From positions 1 to 64,000 of the forward strand of contig NZ_QUZH01000023.1 in the NCBI RefSeq assembly GCF_009761675.1: 64,000 nucleotides of DNA. Reading direction: 5' to 3'. A program made the position numbers and the translations under genes. The first letter of the stretch is position 1, and every line of letters begins with the position of its first letter. Below, piece after piece: positions 1 to 8,500 of this stretch. The stretch comes from Bhargavaea sp. CC-171006 (GTDB lineage Bacteria; Bacillota; Bacilli; Bacillales_A; Planococcaceae). Below the pieces are notes generated by a model. The model did not search any database. It was not told the origin of the DNA and worked only from the letters and a program-made list of their open reading frames with translations.

Positions 1-42
1 AGTCGGGGGCTTCCCCCTGCAAGAGTAGGACGTCGCTGGGCA
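1..42 (+). rRNA. rrf: 5S ribosomal RNA, 3' end only
   Basis: The first bases match the 3' part of Bacillales 5S rRNA: the GGGGGCTTCCCCC helix IV region, then AGAGTAGGACGTCGC and the start of the closing helix. The 5' two thirds lie outside the window, so the rest of an rRNA operon should sit upstream. The exact 3' end is estimated to within a few bases. A strong terminator follows at once. Confidence 0.88.
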
Positions 43-47
43 CAAGG

Positions 48-74
48 CCGTCTCCTTATGGAGACGGTTTTTTT
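48..74 (+). terminator. rRNA operon terminator
   Basis: An 8-bp stem (CCGTCTCC / GGAGACGG) with a TTAT loop is followed by seven T residues. It lies a few bases after the 5S end and should end the rRNA operon. From 75 to about 317 I see no gene; the stretch is AT-rich. Confidence 0.9.
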
Positions 75-317
75 GCGCAATTTTCGGCGATTCAATCACT
101 CTTTCGAGGGAAAAGGACAAATAACTAATAATTAGAGACAATAGCCAAACACAGCTGAAGCCATCATTTTATTGATAAAAGCCCTCGATGTTTTTAAATG
201 ACATTTCACCTGGTTAATTAGGAAAAAAATATGGATATTCCCAACATACTCCTGTCAGTCTTCCACTGTTAATGTTAATATATAGGGAAATAGTATGTAT
301 CCAAGATAGGCGTCGCA

Positions 318-401
318 ATGGGGTATGGCGGAGATGTAGAAGAAGCCGCCGTCGTCTTAGGACGCACCGGTGAGACGTTTGTCGTCAAAAGGGTGGATTA
401 A
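318..401 (+). pseudogene. Remnant of an Mrr-type restriction endonuclease
   Basis: A 27-codon open stretch begins AMGYGG (counting the codon before the ATG) and continues with EEAAVVLGRTGE. This resembles the segment of full-length Mrr endonucleases that reads AMGYGG...GxTGDGGIDG before the catalytic QAKRW motif. The frame is closed upstream by a TAG at 291 and stops soon after the GRTGE part, so the catalytic core is lost. There is no ribosome binding site. The family match is from memory of Mrr sequences, not a search. It sits directly in front of another gene with an Mrr-like catalytic domain. Confidence 0.5.
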
Positions 402-450
402 GACTACTTTTCAAGCAGTGAATAAATCATGGAAGAGGAATCAGGGAATA

Positions 451-1002
451 ATGGCACGGAAAAAGAATGACCAACTGTATAACGGACTGACCGGGCTTCT
501 ATTTGCAGCCGGAGGCTTGACCTACATAAATACACAATCAATTGAAGCAGCTGCGTTTATCTTTTTCGGAGGTTTAATCGGCCTGTTGTTGATTTTCTTT
601 GCCCTTGGATTGCTGAAAGAGCGGAAACTCAATGCATCCGGCATCCGTCAGGTGGACGAGATGAGCGGCAAGGAGTTCGAGCAATTTCTGAAACTGCGAT
701 ATGAGGCAAGAGGCTATAAGGTTCGCCGGACTCCTTATCAGAATGATTTTGGGGCCGATCTCGTCATGGAGCGGGATGGCCGACGGATTGTCGTCCAGGC
801 AAAACGGTGGAAACAGAATGTCGGCATCAAGGCTGTTCAGGAAATCGTTGCAGCCAAAAGTCATTATAGGGCCGAAGATGCTTGGGTGGTGACGAACAGC
901 CAGTATACAAAAGCCGCCAAGGAACTTGCATTAAGTAATGGTGTTCGCCTTGTCGACCGGGCGCAGCTCATTCATATCCTTTTGGAGAAACAGTCTGCTT
1001 GA
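451..1002 (+). CDS. Membrane-anchored Mrr-like (restriction endonuclease fold) protein
   Basis: The 183-residue protein has two hydrophobic segments near residues 11-25 and 34-55, then a soluble Mrr_cat-type domain. The domain shows EMSGKEFEQFLK, GY.VRRTPYQNDFGADL with Asp103, and IVVQAKRW with Gln116 and Lys118, which is the D...QxK nuclease triad. Membrane-tethered proteins of this family are common in Firmicutes and their role (DNA quality control or defence) is not settled. I chose the ATG at 451 because the upstream extension to 370 is not hydrophobic or conserved-looking and AGAGGAA lies in front of 451. A terminator hairpin follows. Fold assignment is firm; biological role is not. Confidence 0.78.
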   Translation: MARKKNDQLYNGLTGLLFAAGGLTYINTQSIEAAAFIFFGGLIGLLLIFFALGLLKERKLNASGIRQVDEMSGKEFEQFLKLRYEARGYKVRRTPYQNDFGADLVMERDGRRIVVQAKRWKQNVGIKAVQEIVAAKSHYRAEDAWVVTNSQYTKAAKELALSNGVRLVDRAQLIHILLEKQSA

Positions 1003-1018
1003 ACCTGATAGAGAAATC

Positions 1019-1058
1019 ATAAGCTGATTCCCTGAAATCGGGTGTCAGCTTATTATTG
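1019..1058 (+). terminator. Terminator after the Mrr-like gene
   Basis: The arms ATAAGCTGA and TCAGCTTAT enclose an inner CCC/GGG pairing. A short T-rich tail (TATTATTGTT) follows. Confidence 0.6.
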
Positions 1059-1168
1059 TTGCCGTCATTGCGGGACACTTTAATGGCACCTTCGAGCCAA
1101 TTTCCTCATAGCCTACAGGATGAAGAAAGGGGGGAGGGCGCCTGTCCGCTTCCGCGTTTGTCCTGACG

Positions 1169-2077
1169 ATGATCCCTCTTTACCTAATGGCATTGATTGG
1201 CTTTGTTGCGAGGAAAATGAACATTCTTAGCCGTCACGCCAACCCGGTAATTATACAACTGATGCTGTACGTCACTTTGCCCGCTCTGATTCTGTTTTCG
1301 CTTGATACCACATTTTCAAAGGAACTATTGATGGATTTCTCTTGGCTCATCGCCATGTCTGTATTTGTCATGACGGTTTCAATCGTTATTGGCGCTTTTC
1401 TAAGGTGGCGGGCTGCACTTCCCGAGGGGCAGAAAAGTGTGTACGAGAGCCTGATTGTTTTCGGCAATCAGGGGTTCATCGGGTTTGCGGTGATTTATAT
1501 GCTGATGGGGGAACAGGGGGTGGTCTACCTGACTCTCTTCAACATCTTATATCTGGTACTGATCTGGTCCTACGGGATTTATCTGTTCACCAGGAATGAT
1601 GCGTCCGTGACTTGGCGGGCACTCTTTCTGAACCCGGGCATCCTCGCCACGCTGGTCGGTCTGGCCATGCTGTTTCTCCCTTTCAACTGGCCGGACATGC
1701 TGTTGAGGACGTTTGAGGATGTCGGGAAGATGACGGTTCCCCTGTCGATGATTCTGATCGGCAGTCTGCTTGCGGACACACGGTTTGAAGACTTTAAGTT
1801 GTACAGCAAAAATCTTTATATCTGGTCTGCTTCCTTAATGAAGTTATGGATCCTCCCGTTGACTCTGCTTGTTTTTCTCTTTCTCCAAGTCCCCGAACAA
1901 CTGCTTCTCATTGCTGTGCTGACAGCCGGTATGCCCAGTGCCACGACCACAACGGTGTATGCACAGAAGTTTGGGGCAGACGCGGTTTTCGCCTCTTATG
2001 GTGTAATTCACTCCACAACTCTTTGCATGTTGACGATTCCTTTGATGTACAGCCTCTTGCAATGGATGATCAAATAG
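1169..2077 (+). CDS. AEC family (auxin efflux carrier-like) transporter
   Basis: The product is about 302 residues with roughly ten hydrophobic segments, the split-in-two architecture of the AEC/BASS-like permeases. The opening MIPLYLMALIGFVARK resembles AEC starts but is truncated relative to the first helix of the family. Family members export or import small organic acids such as malate. The ATG at 1169 has no ribosome binding site. An AGGGGGGAGG lies at 1128-1137, just before an in-frame CTG at 1142 that would add LSASAFVLT and complete the first helix. The real start may therefore be non-ATG, or there may be a sequence change near the start. Substrate cannot be read from the sequence. 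Confidence 0.8.
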   Translation: MIPLYLMALIGFVARKMNILSRHANPVIIQLMLYVTLPALILFSLDTTFSKELLMDFSWLIAMSVFVMTVSIVIGAFLRWRAALPEGQKSVYESLIVFGNQGFIGFAVIYMLMGEQGVVYLTLFNILYLVLIWSYGIYLFTRNDASVTWRALFLNPGILATLVGLAMLFLPFNWPDMLLRTFEDVGKMTVPLSMILIGSLLADTRFEDFKLYSKNLYIWSASLMKLWILPLTLLVFLFLQVPEQLLLIAVLTAGMPSATTTTVYAQKFGADAVFASYGVIHSTTLCMLTIPLMYSLLQWMIK

Positions 2078-2087
2078 GGATGAGTGG

Positions 2088-2138
2088 TTTCGTCATACGC
2101 CCGTTTGATTTCGTCACTAAACACAGGATTTTTCGTCA
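2088..2138 (+). repeat. Short tandem array, core TTTCGTCA, 21-22-base period
   Basis: TTTCGTCA occurs at 2088, 2109 and 2131, right after the AEC gene stop. The flanking bases differ. A reversed partial copy (TGACGAA) lies near 2200, so the end of the region can also pair with the third copy. It is the weakest of the 20-22-base period arrays in this window. Confidence 0.45.
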
Positions 2139-2241
2139 TTTGGCGCCAGAACCTGGCTGAATAGCGAAATTCGGACCGCCAATGCAGGAATATCGAATGA
2201 CGAATCCAGAGTCCGTCTTTGCGTGATATTCCAAGAAAGCT

Positions 2242-2268
2242 GGTACCCGTTTTCGGGTGCCGGTTTTT
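2242..2268 (+). terminator. Terminator downstream of the AEC carrier
   Basis: The stem GGTACCCG / CGGGTGCC (one G-T pair) is followed by GGTTTTTT. Confidence 0.75.
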
Positions 2269-2387
2269 TATTGGCTTTTGTTGCTTCCCACAAATAGCCG
2301 GCAAGATCTTTGGGCTATTTCCCATATCCCCTCACGACTAATTGAGTTAATATTTAAACAATTCATCTATCAAGGGGGATAGTTGTT

Positions 2388-3932
2388 ATGGCTAAACTTG
2401 CAGGCGTAGAAGAACTCGGTCATCCGAAAAAACCGAGCTTTTTCCAAAGAATGCTGAATGGGGTGGAGAAGGCAGGTAACAAACTGCCGGATCCTGTCAC
2501 GCTTTTTGCCATCTTTACTGTTTTGATCCTTATTGCCTCCGCTATTTTTGCAGTACTCGGCACTTCCGCAGTCCATCCGGGTACTGGTGAGACCATTAAG
2601 GTCGTGAACCTGCTGAATGCAGAAGGCATCAGAAGCATTGTCACCACGCTCGTCCCGAACTTTACCGGATTTCCGCCGCTCGGTATGGTGCTTGTTGTCA
2701 TGCTCGGGGTGGGGCTTGCCGAGTCCACTGGTCTGGTGACGTCTTTCATGAAGACGACTATCCTGAATGCACCGGTAAAAATCATTCTGCCGACTATCCT
2801 GCTGATCGCCGTTCTTGGAAATACGGCTGCCGATGCAGCACAGGTCGTTCTTCCACCGATCGCAGCCATGATCTTCGCGGCACTCGGGAGGAACCCGATC
2901 GCTGGTCTCGTAGCCGGTTATGCAACTGTCACTGGAGCTTTCAGTGCCAATCTGATCGTTTCGATGCTGGACCCGCTCCTTTTCGGATTTACACAGTCGA
3001 GTGCCCAGATGATTGACTCCTCTTATGTGGGGAACCCGGCTGTTAACTGGTATTTCATGATTGCGTCAACATTCGTCCTCATTCCGGTAGCTGCATTTGT
3101 TACGACCAAGATTGTAGAGCCAAGGCTGGGAACATTCCAGGGTGAGGTAGAAAAGCTCGAGAAAACAACACCTGAAGAAAAGCGGGGCCTTCTCTGGGCA
3201 GGGATTTCCCTTGCAGCCTACACTGCACTGATCCTATGGCTCGTTGTTCCGGAAAACGGCATCCTCCGTGACCCCGAGACAAACGGCATCATCGTCTCTC
3301 CATTTATGACGGGCATTGTCCCGATCATGCTGTTCGGCTTCCTGATTCCTGCACTCGCCTATGGTTTTGCTTCCGGTTCACTGAAGAACGATAAAGATGT
3401 GGCTGAGCATCTGGGCAAGGCAATGGCCGGAATGGGCGGCTATATCGTGCTTGCGTTTGTGGCTGCCCAGATGATTTCATTTTTCGGAATGAGTAATCTC
3501 GGACCGATCATCGCCATCAAGGGAGCTGCATTCCTGAAAGGGATCGGCTTTGAAGGATTGTCCCTCTTCCTCGGCTTTATCGTGATCGCAGCGCTCATCA
3601 ACCTGCTGATTGCAAGTGCTTCTGCCAAGTGGGCACTGCTTGCGCCGGTATTTGTACCGATGTTCATGCTCATGGGTTATGATCCGGCGGTCACACAGGT
3701 GGCTTACCGCGTGGCCGACTCGATCACGAACCCGATCACGCCTATGCTTGCTTACTTCGCGATTCTCCTGACGTTTGCGAAGAAGTACGACAAAAACATT
3801 GGTATCGGTACACTCATTGCGACGCTGTTGCCGTACTCCATCGCATTTGCGATCTTCTGGATTATTCTGTTCTCAATTTGGTTCCTGCTCGGCTTGCCTC
3901 TCGGACCTGGCGGAGGCATCATGCTGCCATAA
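2388..3932 (+). CDS. AbgT family transporter (p-aminobenzoyl-glutamate type)
   Basis: The 514-residue membrane protein has the AbgT pattern throughout: an amphipathic N-terminus ending VEKAGNKLPDPVTLF, NFTGFPPLGMVLVVMLGVGLAE, GNTAADAAQVVLPPIAAMIF and NPITPMLAYFAILLTFAKKYD. AbgT proteins import p-aminobenzoyl-glutamate or related N-acyl amino acids, and some homologues export sulfonamides. It is the first gene of a run with an amidohydrolase (22 bases downstream) and an M20 hydrolase, which supports uptake coupled to hydrolysis. The ATG follows AAGGGGGAT. The downstream PucR-like gene is a likely regulator of the set. Substrate is inferred, not shown. Confidence 0.9.
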   Translation: MAKLAGVEELGHPKKPSFFQRMLNGVEKAGNKLPDPVTLFAIFTVLILIASAIFAVLGTSAVHPGTGETIKVVNLLNAEGIRSIVTTLVPNFTGFPPLGMVLVVMLGVGLAESTGLVTSFMKTTILNAPVKIILPTILLIAVLGNTAADAAQVVLPPIAAMIFAALGRNPIAGLVAGYATVTGAFSANLIVSMLDPLLFGFTQSSAQMIDSSYVGNPAVNWYFMIASTFVLIPVAAFVTTKIVEPRLGTFQGEVEKLEKTTPEEKRGLLWAGISLAAYTALILWLVVPENGILRDPETNGIIVSPFMTGIVPIMLFGFLIPALAYGFASGSLKNDKDVAEHLGKAMAGMGGYIVLAFVAAQMISFFGMSNLGPIIAIKGAAFLKGIGFEGLSLFLGFIVIAALINLLIASASAKWALLAPVFVPMFMLMGYDPAVTQVAYRVADSITNPITPMLAYFAILLTFAKKYDKNIGIGTLIATLLPYSIAFAIFWIILFSIWFLLGLPLGPGGGIMLP

Positions 3933-3953
3933 CAACTTCTAAGGGGGATTTGG

Positions 3954-5162
3954 ATGGTTTTAAAAATACAGAACGTCACGTTATATACAGGCAATGGGGA
4001 AAAGCAGCTGAACACATCGATCGTGGTTGAGGGAAAGAAGGTTCTTGCCGTGGGCGAGGAGGCAAACCGCCTGCAGGCCGACACTGTCATTGACGGAACC
4101 GGCAAGACGGTCCATCCCGGAATGTTCGACATGCACGTCCATCTCGGGATGGACGGAGTAGGTGACCCATTTGCACAGGTTGCCGGTGATTCGCCTGCAC
4201 GGTCGGCGTATCGACATCACATAAACGCCCAAAAGCAGCTGAAATCGGGTGTCACGAGTGTGCGTAACCTCGGATCCAAGTGGCATATCGACCTGGATTA
4301 CCGCAACTCCGTCGCGGATGGGCTGATGACGGGACCTACCGTATACGGCTCCGGGCAGGCGATCGTCATGACAGGCGGTCACGGTTATCCGTTCTCGACT
4401 GAAGCGGACGGAGAGGACGGCGTCAGAAAGGCAGCGCGGGAGACGCTCAAGGCCGGTGCGGACGTCATCAAGCTGATGGCCACGGGAGGTGTGATGACTC
4501 CGGGCATTGACCCGGGATCCCCTCAATTGTCGGAAAAGGAAATGAAGGCAGCCGTCGAGGAGGCGCTCCATGCCGGCAAGACAACTGCCGCCCATGCGCA
4601 GGGAACGGCAGGCATCCAAAACGCAGTCAGGGCCGGGATAACCACCATCGAACACGGAATCTTCCTGGACGATGAGACGATAGAGCTGATGATCAAACAC
4701 GGGACGGTTCTCGTACCGACGCTTGCCGCTCCTTATTACATCGTGCAGCATGCAGAGTCGGGCGGGATTCCGGCACATGCCGTCAAAAAAGCGGCTGTCT
4801 GCTTTAATGTCCATCAGGAAAGCTTCAAAAAGGCGCTAGCCGCAGGAGTCCGGATTGCAGCCGGCACCGATGCCGGAACGCCGTTCAATGTGCACGGAGA
4901 CTTTGCAAAAGAGCTTGAACTGATGCACGAATATGGCATGGAAGTGAAGGACATCATTTCCGCTGCAACGGTAGAAGCGGCGAAAACGCTGAACGTCGAA
5001 CAATCGGTCGGAACGCTTGAAAAAGGAAAAGTGGCGGACTTTGTCATACTCGACGAAGACCCGGAATCCGATATCCGTGCGTTCCGCAAAATCCATTCCG
5101 TATACAAAGAGGGGGAGTGTGTTCATGAGTCCGCAAACAAACTTGAAGCCGTCGTTGGATGA
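3954..5162 (+). CDS. Metal-dependent amidohydrolase family protein
   Basis: The 402-residue protein has the TIM-barrel amidohydrolase signature. It shows HVH in GMFDMHVHLG (His61, His63), a lysine in DVIKLMATGG (Lys173, the usual carboxylated metal bridge), His214 in TAAHAQG, His234 in TIEHGIFLDD, and Asp306 in AAGTDAGTP. These are the expected ligands of a two-metal site. Such enzymes cleave amide or peptide bonds (prolidase-like, imidazolonepropionase-like). It is translated right after the AbgT transporter, and its 3' end overlaps the next gene by 38 bases. The overlap and the shared direction argue for one operon and one substrate class. Confidence 0.88.
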   Translation: MVLKIQNVTLYTGNGEKQLNTSIVVEGKKVLAVGEEANRLQADTVIDGTGKTVHPGMFDMHVHLGMDGVGDPFAQVAGDSPARSAYRHHINAQKQLKSGVTSVRNLGSKWHIDLDYRNSVADGLMTGPTVYGSGQAIVMTGGHGYPFSTEADGEDGVRKAARETLKAGADVIKLMATGGVMTPGIDPGSPQLSEKEMKAAVEEALHAGKTTAAHAQGTAGIQNAVRAGITTIEHGIFLDDETIELMIKHGTVLVPTLAAPYYIVQHAESGGIPAHAVKKAAVCFNVHQESFKKALAAGVRIAAGTDAGTPFNVHGDFAKELELMHEYGMEVKDIISAATVEAAKTLNVEQSVGTLEKGKVADFVILDEDPESDIRAFRKIHSVYKEGECVHESANKLEAVVG

Positions 5163-6324
5163 AGAACTTCAGGCATGTGTGGCAACGCTTGAGAGCCTGT
5201 TGCCTGAAATGACCGAAATCAGAAGGCATTTGCATCAATATCCGGAACTGTCCCACCAGGAAGTGGAGACCCCGAAGTTCATTGCAGAATATTACCGAAA
5301 ACTTGGATTGGATGTCCGGACGGAAGTAGGCGGGCGGGGCGTCGTGGCCACATTCCGTGCATCAGAACCCGTCAAGACGATTGCGTTCAGGGCCGATTTT
5401 GACGCACTCCCCATCCAGGACGAGAAAGATGTCCCATACAAGTCGAAGAACCATGGCGTATCTCATGCATGCGGACATGACGGGCATACGGCCGCACTTC
5501 TTGGATTTGCCAAAACCTTGGTCGAAAACAAGGACCGGATCCGGAACAACGTCGTGCTGATCCATCAATTCGGTGAGGAGCTTTACCCGGGCGGCGCCAT
5601 GGCGATGATCGAAGACGGCTGCCTTGATGGGGTGGATGCCGTCTACGGCTGCCATCTTCAGAGCATGATGCCTGCCGCCAAGATGTTTTTCCGGGAAGGC
5701 TTTATCCAGGCGGCAGTGGACACATTTGAAATTACGGTCAATGGGAAAGGCGGGCACGGTGCGGTGCCACATGAAGCAATCGACCCGATTGTTGTGGCCT
5801 CCCATATCGTGACGGCCCTGCAGACGATTGTCAGCAGAAGCACGGATCCTCTTGAGCAGCTGGTCGTTTCCGCCGGGTCCATCCATGCAGGGGATGCCAA
5901 CAATGTGATTCCCGGTGAGGCGGTGCTGACTGGAACAATTCGCTCCTATGCTCCGGAAACCAGGAAAATGGCTCGGGAGAAGCTCATAAAAATTGCTTCC
6001 AGCGTTGCGGATGCTTTGGACGCCCGTGCCGAGGTCGAACTGGAAAGCGGATATGATGCGCTGTGGAACCATCCCGAAGAAACGAAGGTTGTGAAAAAAG
6101 CCATGTTGACTCTCTTCTCGGAGGAGGATGTATTGGAAACGCCGCCGGTGATGCCGGGAGAGGACTTTTCCTACTACACACAACATGTTCCCGGTTCCTT
6201 CTTTTTCGCGGGGGCCCGTCCCGAAGGGGAAGCATATCCTCACCACCATGCAAAATTCGACTTTGATGAATCGGCTATGCTGAATACGGCAAAAACATTT
6301 ATGGCAATCCTGCATCAATACTGA
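5125..6324 (+). CDS. M20 family amidohydrolase (hippurate/N-acyl amino acid hydrolase type)
   Basis: The 399-residue protein has the M20D layout: RRHLHQYPELSHQE near residue 33, RADFDALPI (Asp91), SHACGHDGH with Cys116 and His118 as metal ligands, and HQFGEELYPGG with the catalytic glutamates 151-152. Enzymes of this group release amino acids from N-acyl or aryl conjugates. The ATG at 5125 is preceded by AGAGGGGGAG and lies inside the end of the amidohydrolase gene. The longer frame from 5017 would only duplicate upstream coding sequence. With the AbgT transporter it resembles the AbgT-AbgAB logic of E. coli, although this is the AmhX/hippurate-hydrolase branch rather than AbgB itself. Confidence 0.9.
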   Translation: MSPQTNLKPSLDEELQACVATLESLLPEMTEIRRHLHQYPELSHQEVETPKFIAEYYRKLGLDVRTEVGGRGVVATFRASEPVKTIAFRADFDALPIQDEKDVPYKSKNHGVSHACGHDGHTAALLGFAKTLVENKDRIRNNVVLIHQFGEELYPGGAMAMIEDGCLDGVDAVYGCHLQSMMPAAKMFFREGFIQAAVDTFEITVNGKGGHGAVPHEAIDPIVVASHIVTALQTIVSRSTDPLEQLVVSAGSIHAGDANNVIPGEAVLTGTIRSYAPETRKMAREKLIKIASSVADALDARAEVELESGYDALWNHPEETKVVKKAMLTLFSEEDVLETPPVMPGEDFSYYTQHVPGSFFFAGARPEGEAYPHHHAKFDFDESAMLNTAKTFMAILHQY

Positions 6325-6337
6325 AGCGTTTTTCAAA

Positions 6338-6366
6338 AGGCACCCTGTCCAGGGTGTCTTTTTTAT
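6338..6366 (+). terminator. Terminator of the AbgT-hydrolase operon
   Basis: The arms AAGGCACCCTG and CAGGGTGTCTT form an 11-bp stem with a tiny loop, followed by TTTTATT. Confidence 0.85.
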
Positions 6367-6443
6367 TTCGAGAAACACTCAATTTAAATATTCCATCTGT
6401 TTGGAATTATGCTACGATAGTGAGCATATAAGGGGGGGATCGG

Positions 6444-8189
6444 ATGGTGAATAAACCTCAAGAAGAGCGCCATCTCTCGTCAGCCAGAGCCGAAGCTGTG
6501 TTCAATGTGGCCAATGCGGTAAACTCCACATTGGAGTTGGATGAACTATTTGAACTGACCCTTTCTGAAACCATTCGGGCAATTCCAGATGCCGATGGGG
6601 GTGCACTGTTTTTATTTGACCCGGCGTCACGGCTCCTGACATGCCGAGCTTATGTGAATTTCGATGAAAAAGTCGAGCAGATCCGGCTTTTGCCCGGTGA
6701 ATCATTTACAGGAGACTGCTATAAGAAGAGAAAGCCGATCCTCCTTTCGAACAGAAATGAAATCACCGGATACCCCCGCTCAATGAGACCTGAAAACAGG
6801 CAATTGCTGAACCATTCCATGGCCATGCATCCCAGCAATAACTCGTACCGGGCGATGAGTGTCCCGCTGATTACGGCCAAAGAGGAATGCATCGGTGTCG
6901 TGACACTCAACGGCTTTGCCGAGCAAGGCACGTTTACTGTTGCAGATGTTGAGCTCCTTGAAACAATCGCCGGACTCGCGGCAACCGCATTGGAAAGAGC
7001 CAAACTTTACGAAGATATCAAAATTAAAAACCATACATTCAAAACCATGATTGACTATCAGCAGAGCCAACTGGTCAATATGAACTCCGGTAAAGGACTG
7101 GACATCATGCTGGAGCAGTTGTTTGAAGTAGTCGGAAAGCCGCTTTCGCTTTTGACGGTCTATGGAGAGGCTTACAATACCTCTTCAATTCCAGTGGATC
7201 TGAGGCCGGTCAATGAATATATGATCAGGGACGGGCGTCAGCTTCTCGGCAAATTGCTGATCTACTCAAATAGCTCTAATGACCTTAGGCAGACCGATGA
7301 TTATTTTATCCAGCAGAGTCTCTTGTTTTTCGCTCTGGAAATCAATAGGCAGGCAGCGGTCCGACAAGTAGAGGTACGTTATAAAACGGAACTGATGGAT
7401 AAATTGATGAAGGGGATTTTGACTGAAGACTTCCTGGCTAAAGCAGCAAGTCTCGGATTGGATACGGCGGGTGCATTCCTGCCGGTAGCTGTGCGAACCG
7501 GGAACTCAAAACCGGCCCGGCCGATTGATCAGCTGATGAAGCAAAATGAAATAGCAGTGTTTCTGGAGATGGAGATTGGCAGGGTGTTTCCGGGAAGTCT
7601 AGTCGTATTGCATGATCAAATTTATCTCTTGTTGCTGGCGGTCAACCCAAAAGCGAATGACAAAGAGATACAACGACGTCTGTCGGCAATTGCAGAAGAA
7701 ACCGAACGATTTTCAAATGAATACGGGGAAACTGCGAATGCCAGATTCGGTGTGGGAATGTTGGTTCAGCGGATCGAAGAATTGCCGGATTCTCTTCAGT
7801 CTGCGATAGATACACTCAAACTTATGGAAGAATCCAATTGCCGGGAGCGGATCGCAGACAGTTCCAGATTTCTGCTCGAACGACTGATTTCGGGAAGTTC
7901 AGGAAAGGAAGTCGGTCAGTTCATTAATACGTTTCTCGGTCCAATCTACAGATACGACCGGGATAAAGGTACGGAGCTTGTAAAGACATTGCAAGCTTAC
8001 TGCAGAAATCTGCAACGTCCTGGCCATGCTGCAAAAGAACTTCATATCCATACGAATACCCTCCAGTACAGGATCAAGCAAATCTCCCGTCTATTGGATG
8101 CCGATCTGGCTGATCCTGAAATCCTTCTGAATTTACAGCTCGCCTGCCGGCTTGCCGGAGATAATAATATTACAATTGATAATCAGTGA
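6444..8189 (+). CDS. GAF-PucR family transcriptional regulator
   Basis: The 581-residue protein starts with a GAF sensor domain (about residues 15-185, with PDADGGALFLFDPASRLL and GVVTLNGFAEQGTFTVADVELL). A middle region like the degenerate GGDEF segment of CdaR/PucR proteins follows. It ends in the PucR-type helix-turn-helix (about 513-571, with AAKELHIHTNTLQYRIKQIS). Proteins of this class activate adjacent catabolic operons on binding a small molecule. It follows the AbgT operon in the same direction with its own AAGGGGGGGAT binding site, behind a terminator. That suggests separate transcription and control of the upstream genes. Confidence 0.85.
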   Translation: MVNKPQEERHLSSARAEAVFNVANAVNSTLELDELFELTLSETIRAIPDADGGALFLFDPASRLLTCRAYVNFDEKVEQIRLLPGESFTGDCYKKRKPILLSNRNEITGYPRSMRPENRQLLNHSMAMHPSNNSYRAMSVPLITAKEECIGVVTLNGFAEQGTFTVADVELLETIAGLAATALERAKLYEDIKIKNHTFKTMIDYQQSQLVNMNSGKGLDIMLEQLFEVVGKPLSLLTVYGEAYNTSSIPVDLRPVNEYMIRDGRQLLGKLLIYSNSSNDLRQTDDYFIQQSLLFFALEINRQAAVRQVEVRYKTELMDKLMKGILTEDFLAKAASLGLDTAGAFLPVAVRTGNSKPARPIDQLMKQNEIAVFLEMEIGRVFPGSLVVLHDQIYLLLLAVNPKANDKEIQRRLSAIAEETERFSNEYGETANARFGVGMLVQRIEELPDSLQSAIDTLKLMEESNCRERIADSSRFLLERLISGSSGKEVGQFINTFLGPIYRYDRDKGTELVKTLQAYCRNLQRPGHAAKELHIHTNTLQYRIKQISRLLDADLADPEILLNLQLACRLAGDNNITIDNQ

Positions 8190-8195
8190 CTGAAG

Positions 8196-8225
8196 CAAGC
8201 CGTTGCACAAGCAACGGCTTGTTTC
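8196..8225 (+). terminator. Terminator of the PucR-like gene
   Basis: CAAGCCGTTGC / GCAACGGCTTG is a perfect 11-bp stem with an ACAA loop, then TTTCATTT. Confidence 0.88.
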
Positions 8226-8403
8226 ATTTGAACACTATTGGGCAAGCACTTTTGTGAGGTATAGATCTTCTATCCCGAGACATTGTCCTCATTCTTCCAG
8301 ACATTTGCTTTGGTTAGAATTCCAAAACTATTCTTCCTTGGGATATTGCTTGTAGAAAAAAATAAACCGAAAGGCGTAAGATATGGAGTGAGGCTTTATT
8401 CTC

Positions 8404-8482
8404 ATCCTTCTTGCACTTTTGCTTTGGTATGATAGAACAGCAGCAATTATTTTGAAAGTGAATAAAGATATTTTCAAATCAC
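8404..8482 (+). promoter_or_regulatory. Leader and probable promoter region before the first lipoprotein
   Basis: Between the terminator and the lipoprotein start (8226-8500) there is no gene. An extended -10 element, TGGTATGAT, lies at 8426-8434 without a good -35. After it TTTGAAAGTGA and TTTCAAATCACTTT offer two alternative pairings close to the ribosome binding site. This is a candidate only. Confidence 0.3.
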
Positions 8483-8500
8483 TTTATGGAGGGTGTTAAA

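Noticed and set aside
2008-2325. Minus frame between the AEC and AbgT genes
   Set aside because: It spans the terminator and array D, has no binding site, and the sequence does not look like a protein.
3981-4814. 277-codon minus frame inside the amidohydrolase gene
   Set aside because: The plus-strand gene has all catalytic motifs; the minus frame is a long shadow caused by GC-rich codon use.
5362-6378. 338-codon minus frame opposite the M20 hydrolase
   Set aside because: Same reason: the opposing gene is clear and the frame shows no family features or start signal.
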